Source of the DNA: Phylloscopus collybita | Lineage: Eukaryota; Chordata; Aves; Passeriformes; Phylloscopidae | Assembly: GCA_027886175.1 (NCBI GenBank) | Contig: JAJNNQ010000024.1 | Coordinates: 3,952,001 to 4,016,000, forward strand | Reading direction: 5' to 3' | DNA: 64,000 bases | Position numbers and translations under genes: made by a program | The notes under the pieces: generated by a model | The model's database searches: none | What the model was told of the DNA's origin: nothing | The model's input: only the letters and a program-made list of their open reading frames with translations | Part shown: positions 25,101-36,334 of the stretch, one piece after another | Layout: each line of letters begins with the position of its first letter | How positions within the stretch are numbered: the stretch's first letter is position 1

Positions 25101-27736
25101 GCTAGATGCTGCCTGTGGTAGCTGCAGAGATCTTCTTCAAAACAGACTTGCCTCTGTTTTCTGTATTTTGCACATCAGGAAAACCAACCCAAAGTAGGAA
25201 TTAAATAAATGAAAAGGTCTGTGACACGTATAAAAATTAAAATCTAGCGGTTTTTACCTAGTTTAATTTTTTATTCAATGCTCACAGCACAAAAAGAAGG
25301 AAATAGGAGAACCAATCCATTTAAAAGCTACCCAGTCCAAACAAACTAAAACTCCACTGAACTTTTTTTTTCTTTTTTCACCAAATGAATAACAAGAAAA
25401 CATATTTCTGGATTCAGGCTTTGAAGGTTACCATTTCAGGCAGAAATAGAGGCCTTGTGCCTTTAAAAGATTTGTTCAATATTTAGTTCCATGTGATTTG
25501 TTTTCTGAAGCTGGAAGAAACAAGTTATTCCTGAAATTAAAAGTGCTGTGAATATTTTCACATGTTCTTAAACAAAAAACATCTGGTTATGTTTAGATAT
25601 GGAACAATATTTTATCTCAAGAATATTTGCCCAGTGACTGGGGCAGGACTCCAGCAAACATTTGGAAAACTACAAATTAGAGGGAATTTGAGCTTTTTCA
25701 TTTTTCTTATCCACATGGAAATGAATTTTTGCTAGACTTTAAAAGAAAAAAAAAAAGGTGGGGAGTGGAGAAAAGAAGATAAAGTACATATTAAAAAGCA
25801 GCTTCACTGTATTCATTGATAACACACAGCTACTGTGTTGTTGTGTGCATACAAACATACAAAGACCAATTTAATAGAATTCTAAATGAACCACTGGTCT
25901 TTGCAGGCTGCCTTGTTTCCAAATTTCACAAGAGCAAGGCTGGAATAGTAAAACAAGTTCCATTTGAAATGCCTTTTTCCCTAATCACTAATTGGGATAC
26001 TGAATAGAACTAAATGAAAAAGACACAAAATGATCTATGGTAGCAGCTATGGGCTCTGCTTGCTGTACTCTGCCTTCTTTCCATATAAATTCTCTGTGGT
26101 GGAGAGGATCTCAGGATCTAAATCTGTTTCAAGTCTGAGGAAATGCTTCTAATAATCAGTGCCTACCAAAAATAGATTTGAATCATAGATTACCCTCTGT
26201 TTACTGATGTCATTAATAAACAACCCAAAGTGTGAAAGGTACACCTTGTCACATGTCCCTCATTTGAGAGCTGACTAAGTTTTCATGCACTGCAGCCTAA
26301 AGAAATGTTGGACTAAATACATATTTCCCTCATAAAAGTCACCTGGAAGACTGGCAGCTTGAGGAGCTGCAGAAACCTATTAGCCTCCATAATTGTCTTC
26401 TGCTTTTATCACTTAAAACAAATTTTTTAATCCAGATGCTTGGCCAAAGCTCTATAACAGACAAGACTGAGAGATTTTGAACGTACTATTTTAGAAAAAG
26501 AGAATGAAATAAAAGATTTGTTAGCAGTAGAGATGCATATTCTTTTTTAAACAGCACTTGTTAAAAATTATTGTGCACCAAGAAGCAGAAAAAATATATT
26601 TTACTCTTCTTCTTGCTCTAAGTGATAAACACCAAAGGGGAACAGAAAGCTGTTATTAGTCATTAAAAAATATTATATTTTACCAGTGATGCTTTGGACT
26701 TGTTATGGAGTCCCAAGATCTGCATGAGACCCACATGAATAAATCTCAACCCACAAAAATGTTTGGAAGTGTGGGAGAACACTCCTAAGGATTAGGAATG
26801 TTTATCAACTTTTGATGACACATCAGGACTCAGAAGGCTTGGGTTTGATCCATTAAGCCTCACTGAGTTTACAGAGCATTTTAAAGGGATAGTGTTTGCA
26901 TATTGAAAGTTTTCTGTAAATACAAACATTCATTAAAATTTATTAGTATTTGTAAAAATAAATAAATTATAATGTACAATCCAATCCCTGTTCACAGACA
27001 AGAAAAACCCAGGGACCTGTCTTAAAACTCAAGAGAATTCTTTATTTGCAAAGTGCCATAAAAAACCATGCATGGATGAAGTACTGAAACACAGTAAGAT
27101 GAGACAACTATTTTTTCTTAATTCCATGGAAAAAAAAAAAATGCATATTTAGTGCATATTTGTCTTTCCTAGACTCATCATTGTTTAAAAGCTTCTAATT
27201 TTGCTTAAAATGTGTCATATTACTTTCATTCAAAAAATATACCTGTCCTCTGGTAGAAACAGAGGATACATTGGGTCCTTTGTGTGTTTCCTGTCGTTCC
27301 TGTCTACCTTCATCCAGAACTGCAGTGAAAAGGAAACATCAACCCACACAAACACTTTGAAAAATAGATTTTAGAAGACTCTCGTCACCAGCTTGGCAGA
27401 GTGGTTTGTATTTTCTTAAAAGATAATCTTAAAAACAGCTGTTAATCAAGGTGGTGGGATATAGGTTTGAGAGAGTAAGCAGCTTTGTAGGTTTGCCACC
27501 TTGAACAGCTCCTACCCTAGGCAGAGTTTGAACAAAGTTCTGCACCAAAGACCAGATTTTTTTTTTTCAGTTCTCCATCATATCCCAAGGCAGAGTTCCC
27601 ATATTCCAGTTCCCCTGGAGCAACAGCTGTCTTTTAGGTTTGAAGATTCTGACTGAAGCGCAGAAACAAATTTAAATCTGACATTTATGGAAGTTGCTGA
27701 ACACACATCTTAGTGCTTTTCATCTTCTCCCCACAG

Positions 27737-27773
27737 GTGCTGTCCCCACCAGAGCAGCTGCTGCTGCTCTCAG
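27737..27773 (+). other. Exon-like segment with consensus splice sites (candidate only)
   Basis: A pyrimidine-rich tract ending in TTCTCCCCACAG (to 27736) is followed by 37 GC-richer bases and then GTAATG, a good donor match. Read from its first base the segment is open (V L S P P E Q L L L L S). Its length is not a multiple of three, it is leucine-rich through CTG repeats, and I recognise no protein. It could be a microexon, a non-coding RNA exon, or a chance pairing of splice-like signals. With no transcript data the last is the most likely. Confidence 0.2.
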
Positions 27774-28250
27774 GTAATGCCTGGTTGTTTGGAACAGGAA
27801 TCTCAGGAACAAAGAAGAGAAGAAAATAAACACGGGGATGACTTCTAATGTGCTAACATTTGCAAAACAGAGTTCCAGTTGATACGAAGGCAAAATAGAA
27901 ACAAGACCTTTAGGATGAACTTTGTGGTTTTTTTCAGCATATGGCCTTTCTGTGTGCAAAAATCTCAAAGCCTTTTCTGCTGACACAAATGTAATTTAAT
28001 GAGAAATAAGATGGTTTTGCCGTTTGGCTAATTATTAAGTTTTGTACAAACCAGTGATGCTAAGGATTCAGAATATTTTGTTTCTTCTCTGTTTAGTGAG
28101 ACATTGGCACTTGGATCCCCTAGGCAGCTCCAAAAGTCTTTGTCTTAATGCTCACGTTGATGAATCAGAAATGCATTTCAACCTCTGAACTTACTTTGCA
28201 ATACAGGCACAATACTAAGCAAGCACAAAAACTAAAAAATAAAGAAAAAA

Positions 28251-28556
28251 AAAAAAGCCTATATTTGTAAGCATTCCCTTTAGAACTTACTGAGACACAG
28301 GAAAGAATAATAATGAAAAAATCTGAGAAACGGATATTGGCACAATCTACCCTGAAAGGTTTTTACAGCTCAGTGGAAGATTGGGCAGACAGAGGAAGAC
28401 AGTGTGAATTCATCTGGATTTTAGCAGAAGTCTTAAAGAACCTGACAAAAGAAGACCATGCTACAATATGGGGTAAATGCTGTGGAAAGCAACACCAATT
28501 ACTACAAATGATGTCACATAAAGAGATTAAAAGGTATCCTACAAAACAGCATTCTA
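28251..28556. other. Non-coding DNA upstream of a possible RT remnant
   Basis: An 82-codon frame on the plus strand (28313-28561) fills most of this stretch. I see no motif in it. It runs into a short segment with faint reverse-transcriptase resemblance and may be part of the same decayed retroposon, but I cannot show that. Confidence 0.35.
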
Positions 28557-28660
28557 CCTAGGCCATTATTATTCAACATGCCAACAGAGGATCTGGGGGC
28601 AGAAATCATCTCAGCAGCATTTTCAAAGCAGCAGCAAGATACAGCTAGATGTAATCAAGT
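28557..28660 (+). mobile_element. Possible decayed CR1 reverse-transcriptase remnant
   Basis: One plus-strand frame from 28557 reads PRPLLFNMPTEDLGAEI and continues to a FSKQQQDT motif. In CR1-type reverse transcriptases the corresponding region has a GP-LFN block, then a DL motif, then SKFADDT, where the two aspartates are catalytic. Here the FADD core is replaced (QQQD), so no activity is possible. About a dozen positions agree over 32, which is suggestive but not decisive. It would be a separate copy from the better CR1 at 29740. Confidence 0.35.
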
Positions 28661-29139
28661 TGAGTATGGATTTATTATATTATGTTTTTACCCAGAATTT
28701 TGTAAAATGCTTCTCTAATAAAGATGAGGGGGAAAATGAAAGGATCAGTTCAGAGCAAAAAGAAGCATTTAAAGATTATCCCCTTGTCACTCTCTGTAGT
28801 CATATGATTTCTGGTATACTCTTAAAATAAACTAAATACTGTCTTAAATGCTTGATTGTTCATGATCAGCAAATGTGAGGTGAACATGCAGTAGAGATGA
28901 AAGAGTCATCTCTATTCCTATTTACTGACTTAATGCCAATGATTCAAAGATTATCACTTCAGGCCCTCACCATAGAGAAGAAAATAATTTTCCAAGAATT
29001 CTTTGCCACTTTGCTCCTGCCTCTCCTCACCCTGCCCTACAGCTCTCACTGCTGCATTCAGACTTCTTGTCAATTGACAGACATTCCAGTGGTGCTCTTC
29101 TTTGCAGCAGGAATATCCACTGATCTTATGCAAGGAGCA
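28661..29139. other. Non-coding DNA, nothing recognised
   Basis: Unique AT-rich sequence between two retroposon-like stretches. An 83-codon frame at 28897-29148 has no recognisable feature. Confidence 0.6.
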
Positions 29140-29739
29140 GAAAGCTGATGCAACTGGAGCTGGCTGGAACAGAGGTGATGAATCGGGATCAGCACAAGAG
29201 TTCAGCTGTTGGGGTCAGGGCTCTGCAGGGGACGGCCCCATCAACTCCTCTTCACACCCTGCAAAGCAGTCAGAGTGCCCCAGGGCAGGATAAAAGGCAG
29301 CATCCTCCTGCCCCCACTGCCAGGGATGGCCTGGAAGCTGTCAAAAGGCATCTGAGAGGAAGTCCTTGAGAAGCTGCTGGAGTTATTGAGCAGGAGCTGA
29401 GGAAAGAAAAGCAGGGGCTGGGTGAGGCTGCTGGAGAAGAACAGAACCATCAATCGCCCAAGGTGCTCAGAGCTTTTGTTGCTGGATGACAGTGACAAGA
29501 CCAAGGGAATGCCACCTTGGAGCATTGCAGAGCTTGCCATCCTCATCTCCCACAGAACCAGGGCAGCAGCAGTAAGAAATAGGATGAACAGATGTTACCA
29601 ATGTCTCAGTGCTCAGGAGCACCCACTGCTGTCCTGCCAGGCCTGGGAAGGATCCTACACCTCCTTGGTGGATCAGGACAGAGCCACTTCACTACTCTCA
29701 GATGCCTGAGATGGCTCCAGAGCAAAGGAGAGTAGGACT
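29140..29739 (+). other. GC-richer retroposon-like stretch upstream of CR1
   Basis: This stretch is clearly richer in G and C than its surroundings and joins directly onto the CR1 reverse-transcriptase remnant that starts near 29740. Plus-strand frames of 95, 73 and 63 codons and minus-strand frames of 101 and 125 codons overlap here. None carries a motif I can name. The simplest reading is the more 5' part of the same degenerate CR1 copy, or another retroposon next to it. A processed pseudogene is an alternative, but I recognise no parent gene. Confidence 0.4.
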
Positions 29740-30115
29740 TGGACATCTCACTGCAGGACAGCAACATCTCACTTGGACAGCCCCAGGGCAGGAGAAGACC
29801 AGGCTCAAGAACATCTAAGGAACTAAAGGTGCACAAATCCATGTGTCCTGCTGAGAAACATCTATGACTCCTGAGGGAATAGCCTGAGGAAGTGGCTAAG
29901 CCAGTATGCAGCACATCTGAGAAGTCACAACACCCCAATGAAGTTCCCACTGACTGGGAACGTCGAGCAGAGAGCTGGAACATCTCTCCTATGAAAACAG
30001 GCTGAGTGAGTTGGAGTCATTCTGCCTGCAAAAGAGAAGGCTCTGGGGAGACCTCATAGCAGCCTTCCAGTTCCCAAGGGAGGCTACAAGAAAGAAGGGA
30101 ATTTTTACCAGGGCA
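29740..30115 (+). mobile_element. CR1 LINE, degenerate RT segment joined to 3' region
   Basis: CR1 ORF2 encodes an endonuclease/reverse transcriptase used for target-primed retroposition. Here one frame reads GEDQAQEHLRN (29791-29823), shifts by one base at about 29823, then reads LKVHKSM, then VAKPV..SEKS and EVPTDWE (29893-29960). These match the N-terminal part of the CR1 reverse-transcriptase domain. At about 29961 the sequence jumps to the 3' part of the element ('ctctcctatg', 'aggctgagtgagttgg', 'gagaaggctctggggagacc'), so most of the RT domain is deleted. Stops and the frameshift make it inactive. The copy continues after a 431-bp insertion at 30551. Confidence 0.85.
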
Positions 30116-30546
30116 TCATTGGGAAGAAAGTGTTAGAAGCAGAAGATTTGGTGAAGAGAGAATAGCTTTGCTCAAATTTACGTAAGCAGCTGAGAATGCT
30201 AACAGTGTTGCTGTGGGAAACCTTCCCATTACACCTCTTGTTGTTCATCCTCTACCTGCTTTGAGAGGAGGAATTCCTGTGTGGAGACAGCACATTCTGA
30301 AGCACAAGCTTGAGTCTCCTGCTGGGAGAGAGAAATCATAAACTTGTGATGAACTGTGTGTGCACAAAGCTCTTTGAAAATTAGGGCAGGCAGCAGCCCA
30401 TGGATGAACTGAGCCCAACAGAGCCCGAGTCCCTGTGAGTCTCTGCTGCCCAGAGTTGTTAGAGAGGAAATGAAATAAATCTCCTCTTCACATTGCAGCT
30501 GTGGTTGGATGGTCACCCCGGTTACCTGCATGTGTCCATTCTCACA
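30116..30546 (+). mobile_element. LTR-like insertion inside the CR1 copy
   Basis: This 431-bp segment splits the CR1 sequence: the element reads up to 'accagggca' on the left and resumes at 'tagtgagtgataggg' on the right. GGCA occurs on both sides (30112-30115 and 30547-30550), fitting a short target-site duplication. The insert carries AATAAA (30474-30479) followed by about 65 bases to an end in CTCACA, as expected of an LTR 3' half in plus orientation. Its 5' end (TCATTGGG) does not begin with TG. The alternative TG start at 30131 loses the flanking GGCA match. I see no retroviral coding sequence, so a solo LTR is likely, though a non-autonomous element of another kind is possible. Confidence 0.55.
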
Positions 30547-30550
30547 GGCA

Positions 30551-30810
30551 GGTAGTGAGTGATAGGGTAAGGGGGAAATGGCTTCAGCTGGAGAAGGACA
30601 GGTTTAGATTAGAATTTAGGAAGAAATTCTTTCCTGTGAGGGTGGTGAGGCTCTGGCATAGGTTGTCCAAGAGAAGCTGTGGATGCCTGGAAGTGCTAAA
30701 GGCCAGGCTGGATGGGGCTTTGAGCAACCTGGGACAGTGGAATTCATCCATGCCTATGTTGGAATGAGATGATCTCTCAGGTGCCTTCCAACCCAAACCA
30801 TTTTATGAAA
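30551..30810 (+). mobile_element. CR1 LINE 3' end (continuation after insertion)
   Basis: The CR1 copy resumes with the conserved C-terminal and 3' stretch: 'ggtttagattagaatttagg', 'aagaaattctttcctgtgag', 'ggtggtgaggctctggca', 'ggccaggctggatggggct' and 'ttgagcaacctgggacag'. The 3' terminus follows with 'gagatgatctctcaggtgc' and 'ccttccaacccaaaccattt'. These boxes are diagnostic of avian CR1 and are well preserved here, better than in the other two CR1 fragments of the window. The terminal octamer repeat is reduced to 'tttatgaaat'. Confidence 0.93.
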
Positions 30811-30813
30811 TAC

Positions 30814-33800
30814 TTGCTCAAGAAGAGCTTATTGGTTGATACACCTAAGAACTTTTTGCTGACATACACAGACCATTTAGGGTTTGCAGTCCTAGTATTT
30901 TTGTAGCTAACACTCTTACCTCTGACCCACACTTCAGGAGAACTGTGGTACGTGCTTACACAGCTAAATTAACTTCAGAGTTAACAATCCCACCCACTGA
31001 ACTGAAGATAAAAAAAGTAATAAATGAGGAACTGTATTGCTAAAAGAAATAAAAAATCATCTTTAGTGTGAAACAAAAATTAAACCTATCAAGATACATG
31101 CTACAGCAAAATCTTATTATCAAACGACATCTGAATAGACACACAGGTTTATATTAATAATGAAAATAATGAATATTGGGTGTGGAAGAGGAGGCAATCA
31201 AATAACCAGGTCCTATATACTAAAAAGAGTAATGAAATTACAGGATTTTCTCCCCCCATGTCTAAATGTTCTCGTAGCACTGTGATCTTCAGCTCATGCT
31301 ACACTATTTTACATGTGCTTCATTATAAAAACATTTTGCTGTAGAGGAAAGAGCTTTGAAAATATTTTTCAACTAGCATATGCCAGAAAATTGAAGTTAG
31401 TGTGGATGAAGCAAGTTCAAAGCTTAAGCAGCCACTCCTCATTACTATCCAGGTTCCCATTCTCCAACAAGTGTTACTCCTTGCAAAATAAGTTAACTCA
31501 TTTTATTAAACTTGTTTTAAATAAGTCACTAACTGCAACAACAAATAAAAAAATTAAAACAACAACAAAACAAAACAAAACCATTCATACTTCTTTCTCT
31601 AGTCTTTCTTCCTTTGCATATTGCTACCTCATGTTATAATATGTGCCAAGATTTTTGTTTGGTCAGTCTGTAATACAGTCTGAAGAGCACAAACACTTTT
31701 CTTTTTTGGAATAAAGATGTTTCAATTAACATGATCTAGAGAATAACAGCATCTTGTGCCCTAGAAGCACTCAATAATACTTGCTTGCTTCGAAAGAAGG
31801 TTCATTTTTAGGCCTTACTGCTTTAACCTGTCCAGAGGCAATAAAAATCCAAAGAGGAAAAAAGTCAATTCTGAAGAGCAGAAGTTTTTACAAGCACTGC
31901 TTTTTTTTAGACCTTGAGAGCTCAAAAGAATCTTAACTTTTCGGTATTTTGCCAAAAAGGTTTATTAACTCACAAGTCCTGCAGAATTATAGCCAAGAGT
32001 TCACAAAAAGGTGGAAAGGAAAGAAAAAGATAATGGTGAAGGAGAAGCATATGCATCTCATAATGCATATAACCACATGAATTTACATATTTTCAGCAGA
32101 ACTTTATGCTCTTGGTACTTTCAGCCTTATGGATAGGCTGAAAAAAATAAAAGCTGTTTATTTTCAGAATTATATTTAAGGTAACTTACTTCCCCTTCCA
32201 CCCTGTTTTTAAATATCTTATTGCCTTTAGCAAATTTAGAATATGTGGTTGAGTTCCACAGAGAGCTGTCTGATATTTTTTTATCAGTGAAAGAAATTTT
32301 TACTAAAATATTAAAAAACAACAAACAAACAAACAAAACCCCTATAGAAATTACAGAAAAATGAACTGGATATAAAGGAACACTTCCCAAAAAAAAAAAA
32401 GCATTAAAAAGTATGACATTCCCAAGAGATATGGAAGACTTGATTTAAGGATGCTGTTATGTAAAATCAAATGAGTCAGTATTTCTTTACCCTGAAAAGT
32501 TTTCCAAAGACCAGTTTCTGCTGGGCACTGTGATTCATGTCAGAGGGCCTTGATCTGATAGTCACAAAAAACCACTCTGATCATCTGATCTGGTGATTTG
32601 GCTTTTGCCCCATCATCTATTGCAAAGTGTAATAAATAGGTTCCACTTAAATATGGTATTTTGTTGTTGTTGTTGCTGCTTTCAAAATTCCAACAGAGAT
32701 CTTATCTTTACAATCCATGCATGCAATAAGTGTGTTTGAGCTTCATTAAGCTCAGTTGCAGGATTCTTCATTTTAATTTCCAGGTTTTTTAACTTAAATT
32801 CAACCACTGGCAACCAAGCTTTCTTGCAATTCTGTGTGAAATACCCAAACCTAACAACATAATTACATTTCTTTTAAAGTTCTGATGTTCTTTAATGAGT
32901 TGAATAGAACACATTTCTGAAGATTCATTATGAAAAGCTCAACTTCTGTCTCCTTAAATGGAATTTTAGGTTATTTTAGTGGCTTGCCTTTTTACGGTGT
33001 TTTCCCCCAGCCATTGACTGGATTACAAGAAAGTCCTTCTAGTGATGACTTGTACACATTATGATAAGGAAAAAAAACCACAAGAAATAAAAAAAATCCA
33101 TTTAAGGAGAGGTTGGGGCATTTTTCCTCTTTCTGCCATTGACTTTGCATGGCAAACACTTGATTATTTCAGAGAAATTACACAAAAAGTGAATTCAACA
33201 CTTATTTTCATTCTGCTCCAGGCTAACCCTGTCAAAATTGTAAGTGATTACAAAATATGCTCAGAACCAGAATGCTCTGCTTTCAGTCTACAAATTAGGG
33301 CTCTTTTCAGCACACACAGCAGTTTTGTAAGAACCAGGAACAGTCACAGAACTGCTTTTGTGCTCTCCAGCACACCATTAGTGAAATGATGAAATGGGGA
33401 TTTTCAATGAGTATTGGCATATTTATATTAACTCTTCCTTTTGGCTTTCCTCAAAACACCTCTCAGCACAAAGCATAAAAATACAGAATGAGAGAAATAC
33501 TCTAAGGTTATGTTTTATCTTCAAGTTTGGGATTTTTTTTTCTCCCTGCAGGAACATATTTTTAAAGATTACTTGTCCCCCTTTGATTTCTAGCATCTGA
33601 TTCCACATGCACATCTTTGGCACTCACCCCCTGATACTGAGGTGGTTTATTCCATGCTAACAGTGATAGAGACAAAAAAAGCCAGTTTATAATGGATCAA
33701 AAGTATATAAGAGAGGCATCCTTATTGTTGTATGCAGCTCCCATTATACAAGTCCTAGAGAAGTCCAAAGACATACAAATATTCAACAAAACTAATTTTC

Positions 33801-35204
33801 TGTTCTGTATTTCTCTTCCTCAGCTACTGAGTGACTTATATTGAATAAGATTCAATTTTAAAACTGATTTTAAAACTTGCTTTCTCATTTTGGGTTTCTT
33901 TTTAAAAGCATTTCTCTCAAATCCAAGGGACAATGGACCAAACAGGTCTCTGGCTCTCCATTGTTATGCAGGCAGGCAGATTGCAAAGAGACCTGAAGCT
34001 AATGAAATTCTGCAAAAGCAAAAAAATATGTACCTGTATAGATTTGAGGTGCAGGAGTGCAACCAGCGTAGGATTTTCCTTCATATTTTCCGTAATTAAA
34101 CTATGTATAAAAAACCCCAAACTCATACAACCAGTTACAGATAAAGAACCCAGTTTTAAAGCCTTTAAGCTCAACATTTAGGTCTAAGAGTGCTGGAACA
34201 GATGCTAAATAAATTTGAAATGGACTTATGGGCAAAATTATTCATACTGGTTTTGACTGGAATGGCAGGAAGTTATACTCAAGCTGAACTGGCAGCAACA
34301 GTGTAAAAACTGTCCTTCCAGCAGCCAGATGTTCCTGCAATTAGCTAACAAGCATGGGTGGATTACTGGGTGATCCATGTGGTAATGTTAATCAAACTCC
34401 TTTCCAGCAAATGCAGGGGTCCAGGGAGGTGTCAGGGACATAAAAATTGCATAGAAGGGAGGGTGCAGTGGACACATTCTGTACAAAAGCAAAGCTATTT
34501 ACATTTCAGATGTCAGCAGTATCTCGCCTGGCATTTCTCTGGCTGAAACAAGTCATATTTTAAATGGTATTGGCATGCCCAGAGCAAGGCTTGCTTTATC
34601 CTGAATCGATCCCAGCTCAGAGCAACATTATCATTCATCAAGCTATAGACAGGTGAAACCTGTTTATGGACCCAGGACTGCTCACAGGCAACAGAGGGAC
34701 TTTTCACTGCTTGTTTCAGCACTGACCAAAATCCTTATGGCCCAAGATTTGTTTTACTCACAGAAAGAGAGATTTGGTCTGTAAGTCTTGATTTACAAAT
34801 AAGTCATGGTAATGCAAGTCCAAAAATAGCAGATTTCAGAAATTTTATGTGTACAAAACCCTACCAGTTATTCTCCAGTCTTTATCCTTCACACCTGAAT
34901 ACTGATGAAAATACATGGTCTTCCCTCTGTTTTTCTGCAAAAGAGGCAAAGAGTGGCTTACTGCCACTTCGATAACATCTTCCAACCAACTTCTCAAAAC
35001 ATTCTCTAGAACACCAGACTATTAATGACTCTTCAAAAATGGAGAAACTGAGCTTTCAGGTGCTGGAGATCTGGGCACTCCAAATGACAACATAATTCAG
35101 GATAGGTCAGACAAAATCCTCCTTAGCCAGGATCATAGTGAGAAAACACACGAACAGCATTTACTCCTCTGTTCTTTTCTCTGCCTATTAGAAATCACGC
35201 AGGT
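30814..35204. other. Non-coding DNA, no gene recognised
   Basis: AT-rich unique sequence with simple repeats: an A-rich CAA/CAAAA tract near 31538-31582, (AAAC)n at 32313-32338, an 11-base A-run near 32390 and a GTT/GCT trinucleotide run near 32660-32681. Open frames reach 115 codons (33042-33389 +) and 108 codons (31313-31639 +), without domains. I see no retroposon I can name. Confidence 0.65.
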
Positions 35205-35753
35205 TGTGTCCGAGAGAGAGATGATCTGGAGACCAGGATACTCTTTGGGACACGTGCTTTATTGGTCGTGGGGAGGCAGCCTGACTGGGGAAGGGTCCAG
35301 GGATCCAGTGCAAAGAGTCCAAGAGGGCAAGAGGGTCCAAGAGAAGGGGGGCAAAGAGGCAGAGCTCCTTGTTACATTCCATTTTAACCCTTTCTATCGT
35401 GAATATTCTAATGAGCATTAACCAATCACCTTAAGATACAAAACCTACAGAATCTACATACAGCCTATGGGAACTACAACATTACAATACTACTCTACAG
35501 ACCAAAACCTGTGAAACCCACCTTATCCCTGATACCTGAGAAGGTTCAACCTTTTATTCATCCTTTTGTCTTGGCAGGGGTGTCACTGACCCACCCAGCC
35601 AAGACTTTTCAGCTGTCTAATCACCTTCTTCCTGTCCATGCTTACAGTTCAAATCTTGCTTTTAATTCTATTCCTCTTGTGGGTTTCATACTTTTAGAGT
35701 CTTTTACTAATAAATCATCTCTGCAGGGCCTAGCTACTTCATCCCCTCCAACA
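35205..35753 (-). mobile_element. Solo LTR of an endogenous retrovirus (minus strand)
   Basis: Read on the minus strand the segment starts TGTTGGAGGGG (35753) and ends CTCGGACACA (35205), the TG...CA form of a retroviral LTR about 549 bp long. The polyadenylation signal AATAAA (35258-35263) sits in the context ACCAATAAAGCACGTG, followed by a short R/U5-like end. A CCAAT-box-like element lies near 35424-35431 in the U3-like part. I find no convincing target-site duplication, so either the ends are misplaced by a few bases or the flanks have decayed. No gag-pol-env remnant adjoins it on either side, which fits a solo LTR. The AATAAA context and CpG positions look less eroded than in the other LTRs, so it may be younger. 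Confidence 0.75.
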
Positions 35754-36334
35754 TCTGCCAAGCGATTTCAAAGACCCAACCTACACGGTGTTTCAGAAAA
35801 AAACAACCAAACGAAACAACAGCACACACACAAAGGAAAACAGCGCTTCTAAAAAGGCAAACAGTAGCTAGTGTGACATCTTGAGATGGCTCTTGTCTGA
35901 GCCTGTAGGAGTGGCAGACACCGTGCTACTTCAACACAGTAGCGGGCAGCTGCAAGCAATCCCCTAACACTTACTCTGCAGTTAAAAGGAATGTTCTTTT
36001 TATTTAGGATAAACTTGTTAGCCAGACATCTTAGATCTTAAATATTAATAATCTTACCATCACCCAAGGCAAGCAGAATAAACCAGTGAGAGTGAAAAAT
36101 GACACCTCACTAGTGTCTCCTAAGCACTCTCCTGTTTGTCATAATAGTTCTCCCGTGAAAAAAAAAATTGTGATGAAAGGGGTATAAAGGCAGATAATCT
36201 TTAAAAAAATAAGAAAAGAGCTTAAAGCAAGAACATAAAAGGGAGAAAGGTGGGAGGGAAATGCTGTTCTCTTGTTTGGAACATTAAAAATTTCCAGAGA
36301 TTACTGTGAAACCCTCAGAAACTAGAGAAAGTAA
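35754..36334. other. Non-coding DNA between LTR and SINE
   Basis: About 580 bases with an A/C-rich patch near 35798-35840 and a purine-rich stretch near 36170-36262. I recognise no gene, RNA or repeat family. Confidence 0.6.

Larger units (their letters stand above)
20679..28250. other. Non-coding DNA with one strong hairpin and one exon-like segment
   Basis: No gene is recognised in this long AT-rich block. It holds a 15-base T-run at 22880-22894, a C-run followed by a CA repeat near 24350-24366, and several A-runs of 9-12 bases (for example near 25745 and 27130). The hairpin at 22091-22139 and the splice-site-bounded 37-bp segment at 27737-27773 are listed separately. Reading frames are all under 90 codons. 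Confidence 0.65.

Noticed and set aside
29241..29983. Minus-strand frames of 101 and 125 codons as genes
   Set aside because: The part from about 29740 on is antisense to CR1 reverse-transcriptase sequence that reads on the plus strand. The upstream part has no recognisable domain.
30501..30796. Frames of 88 (plus) and 70 (minus) codons
   Set aside because: Both overlap the CR1 3' end. The plus frame is a remnant of the CR1 ORF2 C-terminus with an unrelated start, and the minus frame is its shadow.
35188..35852. Frames of 76, 71 and 113 codons
   Set aside because: They lie in or across the LTR and show no coding features.
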